Source: Dictyostelium firmibasis
Taxonomy: Eukaryota; Evosea; Eumycetozoa; Dictyosteliales; Dictyosteliaceae
DNA: 64,000 bases
Direction: 5' to 3'
Assembly: GCA_036169595.1 (NCBI GenBank)
Contig: CM069765.1
Coordinates: 1,257,001 to 1,321,000 of the forward strand
Position 1 is the first letter of the stretch. Every line of letters starts with the position of its first letter. The position numbers and the translations under genes are program-made. Shown one piece after another: positions 51,871-64,000 of this stretch. Under the pieces are notes generated by a model, which was given only the letters and a program-made list of their open reading frames with translations, had not been told where the DNA came from and ran no database searches.

Positions 51871-53625
51871 CTACTCTTCATCTTCGACTATAGTAATATT
51901 TTTTCTTCTTTTTACAACTTTTAGTTGATCAATAGTGGATGCATCATCTTCAACCTCTAAATTTGTTGATAAGGCAACGGCCGTATTATCAACGATATTT
52001 TCTTCATTTCTGGTGTCTTCATTATTTTTATCATCATCTATGACTTTGTCGTTGATGGTATCTTTCTTTTTATTTTGACTTTTTATTCTTTTTTCAGTAA
52101 TATTTAAAGTCGAAGAGATACTTGCTCTTGAGCTTCTATTTGATCTGTCGAAAAAGTTTATAGAGTTTGAGTCAAATAATTCCATTTCCAAATCCATCAA
52201 TTTCTTTTTGAATCCATCGTTAACCGTTAGATTCTTTGGACTGACATTAGAGACATGATTGAATGCTTTTTCGAGTGTCCATTTTTCATTTGACATTAAA
52301 TAGGCAATTACAATAGATGGTGATCTACTTCTACCTTGTTTACAATGAATTAAAACATTGGATTTTTCACAACCATCGACATTACCTTGATTAATAAAAT
52401 CAATTGCTTCTTGGAAATAGTTTTCAATCTTTGATCTTGAACTATCAGAAATTGAAATTCTTAAATATTTAATATTGAGCTCTTTAACCTTTTCACCATC
52501 AACATCTTCATTAACTTGATCAATTTTAATTGATGTTATGGATGTTGTAATGGTTGTTGAAACATCTTCAATTTGTTTTTCTTTCAATTCATCGGTAGAG
52601 GATGATGATATTGTTTCTTTGACATCTTTCATTTCTTGATCTTTTTCCATTGAAGATTTACTATCATCCTTATTCATTTCTTTAATATTATAATTATCAA
52701 TGTTTTTCATTTGCTCATCTTTTTCATCTTTATTTTCTTTATTATCATCATTATTATCATCAATATCTACATTTTCTTCGAATACATCATCATTGTCTTC
52801 ATCGCTATCTTCATCTTCATTATCGCCATCTTCATCATCAATATCTTCATCATCAATATCTTCATCATCAATATCTTCATCATCAACAATAAAAGAATCG
52901 ATTTGATCTTTTTCAGAGATTACCTTATCTTTTTCTTTTTCTTTTTTACTTAAAAAGTAAGATGGTACTTCAGAAGTTACATTGACAATCTTTGTAACGT
53001 TTGCTTCTAATAACCATTCAGAATTTTTAGCAGCTAAAAATGAACCTAAATAAAGATGTGGTATAATTTCAATACCTTTAGTTGTTTTTTCTTGCATTGC
53101 TAAATACTCTTCCCATTCTTCTTCTTCTCTCTTTCTTCTTTCTGCTTCTCTCTTCTTTTTTGCCTCTAATTTTGCTTTTTGAATTTGTTTTCTTTTCTCT
53201 GCTAAAATTTCCTCCTCTTTAGCAATTCTTTCAGCTCTTTTTCTTTCTTCCTCAGCTCTATCAGCTGCTTCTTTCTCAAATAAAAACTTATATGATGGTT
53301 TATCACCTGTATTCATTGTAAAGAAATGACTTACTAATGTTTGTTGTGGTTTTTTTACTTCTGGATTTAGTGTTGTTGTTGGTGTTGTTGTTGTTGTTGT
53401 TTTTATACTGTCATTATTACTAGTGAGGGTGGAAGTATCATTTGATTTTGGTTTTGTTGTTCTCTTCTTTTTTGGTTCAGATTTTATCTCTTCCTTTTTT
53501 GGTTCAATTTTTTTTGGCTCATCTTTTTTTGGTTCATCTTTTTTTGGTTCATCTTTTTTTGATTCATCTTTTTTTGGTGCTACAAACCCAGGGTTTATGC
53601 ATTTAACAATAACAAATTTATCCAT
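51871..53625 (-). CDS. Dual-specificity phosphatase with PIP box and large acidic insert
   Basis: A single exon of 584 aa. N-terminus: five KKDEP-type repeats (residues 18-42), then KKKRTTKPK, a likely NLS (residues 52-60). At 95-102 QTLVSHFF fits the PCNA-interacting PIP consensus (QxxhxxFF) exactly. A charged helix follows (115-180). The DSP domain starts GIEIIPHLYLGSFLAAKN (184). It is split by an insert of about 155 mostly acidic residues (226-382, with DIDDEDIDDED repeats) and resumes LNIKYLRISISD, with D394 as probable general acid. The P-loop HCKQGRSRS has C428 and R434, so it should be active on phospho-Ser/Thr/Tyr. It probably acts in the nucleus; a link to replication or repair is inferred from the PIP box alone. 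Confidence 0.88.
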   Translation of the reverse strand: MDKFVIVKCINPGFVAPKKDESKKDEPKKDEPKKDEPKKIEPKKEEIKSEPKKKRTTKPKSNDTSTLTSNNDSIKTTTTTTPTTTLNPEVKKPQQTLVSHFFTMNTGDKPSYKFLFEKEAADRAEEERKRAERIAKEEEILAEKRKQIQKAKLEAKKKREAERRKREEEEWEEYLAMQEKTTKGIEIIPHLYLGSFLAAKNSEWLLEANVTKIVNVTSEVPSYFLSKKEKEKDKVISEKDQIDSFIVDDEDIDDEDIDDEDIDDEDGDNEDEDSDEDNDDVFEENVDIDDNNDDNKENKDEKDEQMKNIDNYNIKEMNKDDSKSSMEKDQEMKDVKETISSSSTDELKEKQIEDVSTTITTSITSIKIDQVNEDVDGEKVKELNIKYLRISISDSSRSKIENYFQEAIDFINQGNVDGCEKSNVLIHCKQGRSRSPSIVIAYLMSNEKWTLEKAFNHVSNVSPKNLTVNDGFKKKLMDLEMELFDSNSINFFDRSNRSSRASISSTLNITEKRIKSQNKKKDTINDKVIDDDKNNEDTRNEENIVDNTAVALSTNLEVEDDASTIDQLKVVKRRKNITIVEDEE

Positions 53626-53873
53626 TTTTATATAAAAGTGAACAAAAATAATTTAATATTAAAAAAAAAAAAAATAAAAAAATAAAAAAAGGTTCAACAA
53701 AATTTTTTTTTTGGCGCAATTGAAATAAGAATAAAAATGTATTTTCTTATAAATATATGTTGAGGGAATTTTCAAAAAAAATAATAAAAAAATAAATAAA
53801 AATAGAAAGTATAAAAATAAATGAAGTTAAATAAGAATTTTTTTTTTTTTTTGAAAGAAAATTTAATAATATT

Positions 53874-54047
53874 TTATTTTGTTTTTTTGGTTTCTTTTGG
53901 TTTTTCGAGTAATTGACGAGTATTATTTAATTTTTTTAATTCTATTATTGAATTATTATTACCGCTATTGATACTGATACTAATACTCCAAATAGAATTG
54001 GTTTTCCACCAACCATTACAAGTACAAATACTGCTAATAGTCATCAT
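53874..54047 (-). CDS. Possible small gene, 57 aa, unknown function
   Basis: An ATG-started frame below the usual length cut-off, MMTISSICTCNGWWKTNSIW then SISINSGNNNSIIELKKL, ending EKPKETKKTK. Codon choice is normal for this genome, composition is non-repetitive, and A-rich flanks precede and follow it. The opening MTIxxSI and small size recall the many short HssA-like/UPF proteins of Dictyostelium, but I see no family hallmark such as the Gly-rich tail. It could be chance. Confidence 0.4.
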   Translation of the reverse strand: MMTISSICTCNGWWKTNSIWSISISINSGNNNSIIELKKLNNTRQLLEKPKETKKTK

Positions 54048-54226
54048 TTAGAAGACCACCTGTTGGTTATTTTATATATAAATACATACATGGTAATAAA
54101 GTCTGTGATAAAATTACAAATTTTTTTATTTTCATATAATTAATATATTTATAATTATTATTATTATTATATAAATATTATTATTATTTTTATAATTTTT
54201 AAATTAAATAATTACCTTCAATAATC

Positions 54227-54580
54227 CATAACACTTGTTTACTTTGAATAAATAAAATTTTGGGAAAAAAAAAATAAACTTAATAAATTAAAAAAAAAAA
54301 AAAAAAACTTTTATTTTTTTTAATTTTTTATATTTTTTTATTCCACCATAGGTGATTTATCCATTTATCCTATATTTTCTAAATTTGGTAATGACCTTAT
54401 TTTATAAATAAAATGATGATAACAAAGTAAATTTGTGCAGTAATATTAACAATTTGAAAAGAAAATACTTTAATTCATAACACTTGTTTAAAAAAAATAA
54501 ACTGTTTAATAAAAAAAATACTTTAATTCATAACAACTTGTTTACTTTGAATAAATAAAATTTTGGGAAAAAAAAATAAA
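54227..54580. repeat. Diverged direct repeats, about 50 bp
   Basis: A 52-bp unit (CATAACACTTGTTTACTTTG then AATAAATAAAATTTTGGG plus an A tract) at about 54227-54278 recurs at 54529-54580 with one inserted base. A partial third copy lies at 54463-54498 (AATACTTTAATTCATAACAC then TTGTTTA). No terminal inverted repeats and no coding sequence. Confidence 0.7.
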
Positions 54581-54895
54581 AATTTTAATTTAAAAAAAAA
54601 AAAAAAAAATATAAATTAAAAAAAAACTCTATTTAAAAAAAAAATTTTAATAAAAAACAACAAGAACAAAACCAAGAACAACATCAACAACCACAACAAC
54701 AAAAATTTCTTTTAATAATTATAAAAAAAAAAAAAATTATATAGAGAATTTTTTTGAAATTTCCCTCCAACAATATATTTTCAAAATGTTTTATAAAAAA
54801 AATAATAATTTATTTTATTTAATTTTTTTATTTAGATAAAAATAAAATAAAATAAAAAAAAAAAAGTGAAAATAAAAAAAAATAAAAAAAAGGTT

Positions 54896-57800
54896 CTAAT
54901 AATAATGACCTCTCCCATAACCCATTTCAGTTAAGAATGCATGAAACTTTTTGAAAGCATCAGAATTGACAGCTTCATCAGGTAATGAAGAAACAAATTC
55001 AATTAAACGATCTCTAAATATTTTTTCACCTTCTTTCAATAGACAATCGAATCTCTTCTCCATAAGATGACTTGTATTATTATTATTACAATTATTTGTA
55101 AGATATTCCAAGAAGATCTCTTGTTTTCTGGCACACCAAGCTATATCTGATTTATTCTCATCAAAATATAAAAGATCCAATTCTTTACCCCAAATTTCAT
55201 TCATTAAATCATTTCTCTGAAGAAATAATGCTGTACCAAATGTATTCCTTATTCTAACACTACCATCCTCACCTGTAGAAGTTGCACGTTTAACTGCAGA
55301 CATAATTTGATAGAAATTATCATCTGTTAAACTGAATCCAACGAATAATAGATGTTTTGTAATAAGTAATGCTTGAACCATACCTGATAATGCCTCGTTC
55401 TTATCACCATATCTAATGTAATCTTCACGAGTTATGACAATATCATGAGGATTGGAAACACAACCATGTAACTTTAGAATCCATCTTTTATTATGACCTT
55501 TCAATGAATGATAAGGTAAAACACAAACATCCTTTCCAATGGATCTACTGGCGATTTCAAAACATTGATCATAGTTTGTGGTTACAAACTCTTGAACTGG
55601 CGTTGAAGCCAATAGAAAATGTGGTAAACCTGCATGTGATACCTTCATTAGATTGGCTATTTCTGTTTGCATGGGTACGTTGATTTGGTTATATATTTTC
55701 TTGTGAATGTATTCAAAGTTTTGTTCCTTTTCTAATTTTTCACGATTTTTTTTCTCCAATGATTCCTTCTCATTTTCTAATGTTCTTTGCTTTTCTTCAT
55801 TTTTAAGTCTTTTAATTTCTTCACTAATTTCTTGTGTTGTACTTATTTTCTCTGTTGCACCATCTAAATGTTCATCAAAAGGTATGTAATTGTTTGATGT
55901 ATCTGCAGAAGTTCTAATATTTTCCGAGTATTTCTTTAGTTGTCTCTTCCAACGAGATTCTAAAACAGTTGCACGATCCAAGTGATGAAGTTGTTCCATT
56001 TGTTTTAATTCCGTCTCTGTCATTCCAAGTTTTGCACCTAACATATCAAGCAAACCAGTCCACGTTGGTAAACCTGCAGCTCTACTGGAACCAGCACCAA
56101 GGAATATAGCCAATTTATCTTCTTGTAAAAGTTTCCCTAAAGTATGTGCTTTTTTCATGATTTCATCTCCTAATAGATTACGATAGACCGAAGAGAATGT
56201 AGGATTGGATTCCATTAATTCCTTTCTAATATTTGTTGCTGCTGTATACATAGATATTTCATTGGTTACCAAAACCACATCATACTTCCATTTACGAGTT
56301 GCAACAAATAATTCATGAATTAATAATGATAGGATTTGACCGGCAATTCTAGAACCACCACCTCCACCAGTACCTAAAATCGGTAAACTAACCAATGGTT
56401 TTGCTCTACCATTTTTATTTGGTGGTTTATTAATTTCAAGATCTTCGCCAACCTTATCTAAAAAATCAATTGCACCTTTGACATACCAAGCACAGCAATG
56501 AGAGTTAATACCACTTCTAAATGGTACCACATTACAAAGCCAAGGTTGAGAAATATTTGGATATTCTGTTGGCCAATCTTTTAGTTTGTAAACTCTATCC
56601 TTACCATCACGGAAATCTATACGAATATTTTTAAATTTATTCCTAATTTCGTAAGGGAATAGCATCCAATCAGGTTTTAGCCACCCATTGATTGTATCTC
56701 TAAACACCACATTATGACTACATGGCACCATTCTAATATCACATACAAACTTTGTTAAATCACCATAAACTATAAACACATGGCCATCTTTTAATGATTC
56801 CTTTGGTAATGGGCTTGGCTTAAAATCTTCTTCTTCCTTTAGATATTCCAATAAATTTGAGTAATATTCATTATCTGGTGGTATTGAACCATCAGCTCCA
56901 TTAATTGTTATTCTTTTGCCACTAGTTGGAAATCTTTTGTTGGCTAAATCTTCAATCTTTCCTTTAATTTTTTTAATTTGTTTTTGGACAACATTCTTTT
57001 TGGATGAGTTTTGTTGTTGTTGTGGTAGTTGTGGTGGTTGTGGTGGTTCTTTTTGATTATTTGTTTTGGTTGTAGTCTTTGGTGTCGGTTGTGGTGGTGG
57101 TGGTGGTGTTGTTGCTTTTAACTTTTCATTTCCAATGGTTGTGTGTGTATTATCTATAGATGCTGTTGTATTTGATATTATTGTAGATGTTGGTATTGGT
57201 GTTTCTGTTTCTGTTTGTGTTGGTTGTGTTGGTATTGGTGTTGGTATTGGTATTGGTATTGGTGTTGGTGTTTGTGTTGGTGTTGGTGTTTGTGTTGGTG
57301 TTGGTGTTTGTGTTGGTGTTTGTGTTGGTGTTTGTGTTGGTATTGGTGTATCCTCCACATTTTTAAAAGTTTTTGAATTAATTTGTTCTTTTTTATTTAA
57401 TCCATTTTCATCTTTTTGTTCTATTTGACCAATTTTTTCTTCCTTGTCCATTTTTGTTAACGATTTTTTTGGTAATGTTAATATGTGTGTCATATCACTG
57501 TCAGTAACTTCTGGGATTGAACTTAATTGTGGAGTTGTGGTAGTAACTGATGGTGTTGATGATGTGGAAGTTATGGAAGAAGAATCAGAAAGATCTGCAG
57601 ATGGTGTAGAAACTCTGGAATCATCACTATCAGATAATGGGTTATATAAATCAAAAAACTCCACCTCGCCACTGCTATCTATTTTATCAGTATTCGATGA
57701 CGATATTGATGTTGAATTTTTTTCTGGTGTATTAAGAAACATTTTGTCATCATCAAACATCTTTAATAAATTTGGATCATTCATAATATCTTCTGCACTA

Positions 57801-58207
57801 ATTTCTTGAACTTTTTTAATTTGGTCCAATTTACCAAGATATGGTGTTAGAGGGAAATATTTAACCTTTTTAGTTGATGAAATATTTGGTGATTCAGGTT
57901 CGACATTATTTTCTTTAGATACTGTCATTGATGGATTTTCCTCAGCTGAAGTTGATGATGATGTTGTTGTTGTAGTAGTTGTTGTTGTTGTTGTTGTTAG
58001 AGAGAAATTATTGTCAGTTTGTACAATTTCCTGTTCAAAAGATAAAGGTTTGGATTGTATTGTTATTTTTGGTGTAGAATTGGACATATTTTCATTTTGT
58101 TTATCTGTTAATGATACAGGTTTTTTTAAATCTTTATCCTCCTCGGTAATAGGATCAGGAGATTGCTCTATTGTTTTTCTTTTGGTATTGTCATTTTGTT
58201 GTTGCAT
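54896..58207 (-). CDS. Macro-like plus SIR2-like fusion protein
   Basis: A single exon of 1103 aa. Residues 1-400 are disordered (Thr runs, about 20 PTQT-type repeats, Pro/Gln stretches). A macro-like domain spans about 470-640: HVFIVYGDLTKFVCDIRMVP aligns with the macro signature GD(I/L)TK...DA(I/V)VN, then PLVSLPILGTGGGGGSRIAG matches the ligand loop, then YDVVLVTNE. The SIR2-like domain spans about 690-1000: LAIFLGAGSSRAAGLPTW (NAD-binding GAGSS), TTNYDQCFE, LKLHGCVSNPHDIVITREDY and LLFVGFSLTDDNFYQIM. It is split by a coiled-coil insert (about 785-830). There is no zinc-binding Cys quartet, so it belongs to the SIR2_2/defence-type NAD hydrolase group rather than the histone deacetylases. 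NAD or ADP-ribose metabolism is inferred. There is no TM or signal peptide. Confidence 0.85.
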   Translation of the reverse strand: MQQQNDNTKRKTIEQSPDPITEEDKDLKKPVSLTDKQNENMSNSTPKITIQSKPLSFEQEIVQTDNNFSLTTTTTTTTTTTTSSSTSAEENPSMTVSKENNVEPESPNISSTKKVKYFPLTPYLGKLDQIKKVQEISAEDIMNDPNLLKMFDDDKMFLNTPEKNSTSISSSNTDKIDSSGEVEFFDLYNPLSDSDDSRVSTPSADLSDSSSITSTSSTPSVTTTTPQLSSIPEVTDSDMTHILTLPKKSLTKMDKEEKIGQIEQKDENGLNKKEQINSKTFKNVEDTPIPTQTPTQTPTQTPTPTQTPTPTQTPTPIPIPIPTPIPTQPTQTETETPIPTSTIISNTTASIDNTHTTIGNEKLKATTPPPPPQPTPKTTTKTNNQKEPPQPPQLPQQQQNSSKKNVVQKQIKKIKGKIEDLANKRFPTSGKRITINGADGSIPPDNEYYSNLLEYLKEEEDFKPSPLPKESLKDGHVFIVYGDLTKFVCDIRMVPCSHNVVFRDTINGWLKPDWMLFPYEIRNKFKNIRIDFRDGKDRVYKLKDWPTEYPNISQPWLCNVVPFRSGINSHCCAWYVKGAIDFLDKVGEDLEINKPPNKNGRAKPLVSLPILGTGGGGGSRIAGQILSLLIHELFVATRKWKYDVVLVTNEISMYTAATNIRKELMESNPTFSSVYRNLLGDEIMKKAHTLGKLLQEDKLAIFLGAGSSRAAGLPTWTGLLDMLGAKLGMTETELKQMEQLHHLDRATVLESRWKRQLKKYSENIRTSADTSNNYIPFDEHLDGATEKISTTQEISEEIKRLKNEEKQRTLENEKESLEKKNREKLEKEQNFEYIHKKIYNQINVPMQTEIANLMKVSHAGLPHFLLASTPVQEFVTTNYDQCFEIASRSIGKDVCVLPYHSLKGHNKRWILKLHGCVSNPHDIVITREDYIRYGDKNEALSGMVQALLITKHLLFVGFSLTDDNFYQIMSAVKRATSTGEDGSVRIRNTFGTALFLQRNDLMNEIWGKELDLLYFDENKSDIAWCARKQEIFLEYLTNNCNNNNTSHLMEKRFDCLLKEGEKIFRDRLIEFVSSLPDEAVNSDAFKKFHAFLTEMGYGRGHYY

Positions 58208-58280
58208 TGTTAAATTTTAATTGGGAAATATATATTAAAATTAAAAAAAAAAATTCGGTTGGGAAAAAAACTTTTTTTTT

Positions 58281-58311
<31 letters not shown>

Positions 58312-58668
58312 CATCAAAGGAAATTTAAAAAAATTAATAAATATAAAAATTTTAATTGATATATGCCACCTTGATAATATTGTAAACCCACCATTAATTT
58401 TTTTTTTTTTTTTTTATTTGAAATTTAGTGCCAAATCAGAAATTAATATCAAAACTTTGAATTGATAAAAATTGGTTGCTGTTTAAAATATTTTTGATTT
58501 GGAAAAAAAAAAAAAAAATCTTATGGTCTAATTTTATCTTTTTAAAAGAAATAATAAAACTTTTATTGTTATGAATATTTTTCTCTTGAGAACAATAAAA
58601 AAAAACAAATAAAAATATAAAAGAAATATTTTTGTTTTTTTATTTTATTTTTTTCTGTGTTAATTATT
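58208..58668. other. Intergenic: SIR2-like gene promoter and WASH 3' flank
   Basis: Poly(T)/poly(A) and a unique piece 58340-58480. Nothing is seen. Confidence 0.5.
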
Positions 58669-60500
<1,832 letters not shown>

Positions 60501-60707
60501 TTTTATTATATTTGTTTGGTAAAAAAAAAAAAATAAATAATAAAATAAAAAAATAAAAAATAAAAATTAAAAAAAAAAAATAAATAAAAAAATAAAAAAA
60601 AAATAAAAAAATAAAAATCGATGGAAATTTTCTTTTTTTTTTTCAAACAAGCAAAAAAAAAAAAAAAAAAATCAAGAAAAATGTTTTTTTTAAATTTTAA
60701 ATTTATT

Positions 60708-63259
<2,552 letters not shown>

Positions 63260-63503
63260 TATTTAAATAACAAATTGTATAAATATTTTAAATACTATAA
63301 TTTAAATTAAAAAAATAAAAAATGAAAATTATAATTAAAAAAAAAAAAAAAAATGTTTTGAAATGAAATTTTTAAAATTAAAAAAAATATAAAAAAAAAA
63401 ATAAAAAAAAATAAAAAAAGAAAAAAAGTCCAGATGTGTTTGTTTTTTTTTTTTCACACAAAGATACACAACGAGAAATAAGTAAATAAATAAATAAAGG
63501 AAA
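63260..63503. promoter_or_regulatory. Bidirectional promoter, API5 / FAM192A homologue
   Basis: 244 bp between two divergent ATGs. A-rich on the plus strand, with oligo-dT at 63440-63455 and CACACAAAGATACACAA just before the right-hand gene. Confidence 0.45.
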
Positions 63504-64000
63504 ATGTCGATGAATAATAGATTTGTATCAGAGAGTGAATTAGATGAACAAAGGAAATTGTATGGTGGAAAACAAAAGGATGATAGTGAATATGATAGTA
63601 GGACATTATACGAAAGATTACAAGAGAATAAAAGGGTAAAAGAGGAATCATTCATTGAGAAAACCAAATTTAAACCATCACAAGGTTTGGATAAAGATGA
63701 TATTGAACATTATAAAGAGAACGAAAGAATTGAAAATGAAAAAAAGAAATTAGAACAAGATGAGATTGAAAGAGAACTTGAAGATTTTAAAAAATCACAA
63801 GCTTCAAATATATTAAACTCAATAGCGCCTCCAATTAATAATAATAATAATAATAACAACAATAATCATAATAATAATAATAATCATAATAATAACAATA
63901 CTGCCACTATTACAAATAGTAATAAAACTTCTCAATTAAATGATAATTCTTTAAAAATTGAAAATACTAATGATGTAACAACAAACACCGCAATGATGAT
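63504..64000 (+). CDS. FAM192A/PSME3IP1 (NIP30-domain) homologue, N-terminal part
   Basis: Open from the ATG at 63504 to the window edge. Residues 1-105 are a clear NIP30 N-terminal domain: RFVSESELDEQRKLYGGKQK, YDSRTLYERLQENKRVKEES, KFKPSQGLDKDDIEHYKENE and ELEDFKKSQAS. Human FAM192A has RFVSEAELDERRKRRQEEW and DPRSLYERLQEQKDRK in the same order. An Asn/His run follows. The human protein is nuclear and binds the proteasome activator PA28-gamma (PSME3). The C-terminal PSME3-binding part lies beyond the window. No intron is seen so far. Confidence 0.92.
   Translation, partial: MSMNNRFVSESELDEQRKLYGGKQKDDSEYDSRTLYERLQENKRVKEESFIEKTKFKPSQGLDKDDIEHYKENERIENEKKKLEQDEIERELEDFKKSQASNILNSIAPPINNNNNNNNNNHNNNNNHNNNNTATITNSNKTSQLNDNSLKIENTNDVTTNTAMM

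Larger units (their letters stand above)
53626..54895. other. Intergenic with small ORF and dispersed repeats
   Basis: Contains the possible small gene at 53874-54047 and a set of direct repeats at 54227-54580 (separate entries). A run CAACAAGAACAAAACCAAGAACAACATCAAC near 54659 is CAA-rich, like polyGln coding DNA, but has no frame. The rest is A/T tracts. Confidence 0.5.

Noticed and set aside
57066-57428. Plus-strand Gly/Val-rich frame of 120 codons
   Set aside because: Antisense of the PTQT-type repeats in the SIR2-like gene. The minus frame is part of one continuous 1103-codon gene.
54896-58207. Classical sirtuin deacetylase
   Set aside because: The four zinc-binding Cys are missing, and the motifs (TTNYD, GFSLTDDN) fit the SIR2_2/defence-type group.

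Overview
The window is nuclear genomic DNA that reads as Dictyostelium discoideum (social amoeba). The evidence is extreme A/T richness, poly(A)/poly(T) tracts and (AAT)n arrays in nearly every gap, Asn- and Gln-rich low-complexity runs inside proteins, short AT-rich introns (mostly about 80-150 bp) with GTAAGT/GTATGT donors and TAG/AAG acceptors, and compact genes. Several products are ones I know from this species: CluA, the lysosomal beta-glucosidase GluA, WASH and ISWI. From memory these lie on chromosome 6; the sequence alone does not show that. I see no intact or fossil transposon and no rRNA. There is one tRNA gene.

Layout from left to right: a truncated secreted fibro-slime/PSI-like gene (1-306, -); a long gap ending in tRNA-Cys(GCA) with a downstream external B box (2298-2421, -); ISWI (2894-6742, -); DPH4 (7276-7918, -), divergent from a small BORCS7-like coiled-coil protein (8104-8558, +); cluA (9153-13289, +); dynein light intermediate chain (13724-15548, +); gluA (17598-20174, +); a SWIM zinc-finger protein (20429-22133, +); two tandem paralogous GRAM-domain proteins (22306-23683 and 24354-25984, -); 6-phosphogluconolactonase (26895-27611, -), divergent from an ELO fatty-acid elongase (29153-30084, +); a two-TM membrane protein (30274-31543, -); a UBIAD1-like membrane protein with damaged active-site motifs (32621-34423, -); an ornithine cyclodeaminase/mu-crystallin homologue (37686-38771, +); a tandem pair of Dabb-domain genes with a possible third relic (39289-40584, -); a 2OG-Fe(II) oxygenase (41002-41895, -); a PPPDE+PUL protein (42242-43825, -); an amino-acid permease (44373-47179, -); mitoribosomal protein uS9m (48488-49531, +); a Vti1 SNARE (50617-51502, +); a dual-specificity phosphatase (51871-53625, -); a possible tiny gene (53874-54047, -); a macro-like plus SIR2-like fusion (54896-58207, -); WASH complex subunit 1 (58669-60500, -); API5 (60708-63259, -); and the start of a FAM192A/PSME3IP1 homologue (63504 to the window end, +).

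These are independent eukaryotic genes, not operons. A loose endolysosomal theme runs through several of them (GluA, Vti1, WASH, the permease with an acidic dileucine motif, the BORCS7-like protein), but nothing in the sequence shows that they are co-regulated. Short intergenic stretches at 7919-8103 and 63260-63503 look like bidirectional promoters.

The points most worth following are: (i) the macro-like/SIR2-like fusion, whose domain types match NAD-consuming immune effectors such as bacterial ThsA but in reversed order; (ii) a dual-specificity phosphatase carrying a textbook PCNA-binding PIP box; (iii) a UBIAD1-like protein whose catalytic Asp residues are replaced by Asn; and (iv) the duplicated GRAM proteins ending in CC-aromatic CaaX-like tails. 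Exon boundaries were chosen by eye from splice consensus and reading frame. Domain calls are by recognition only, with no database search.
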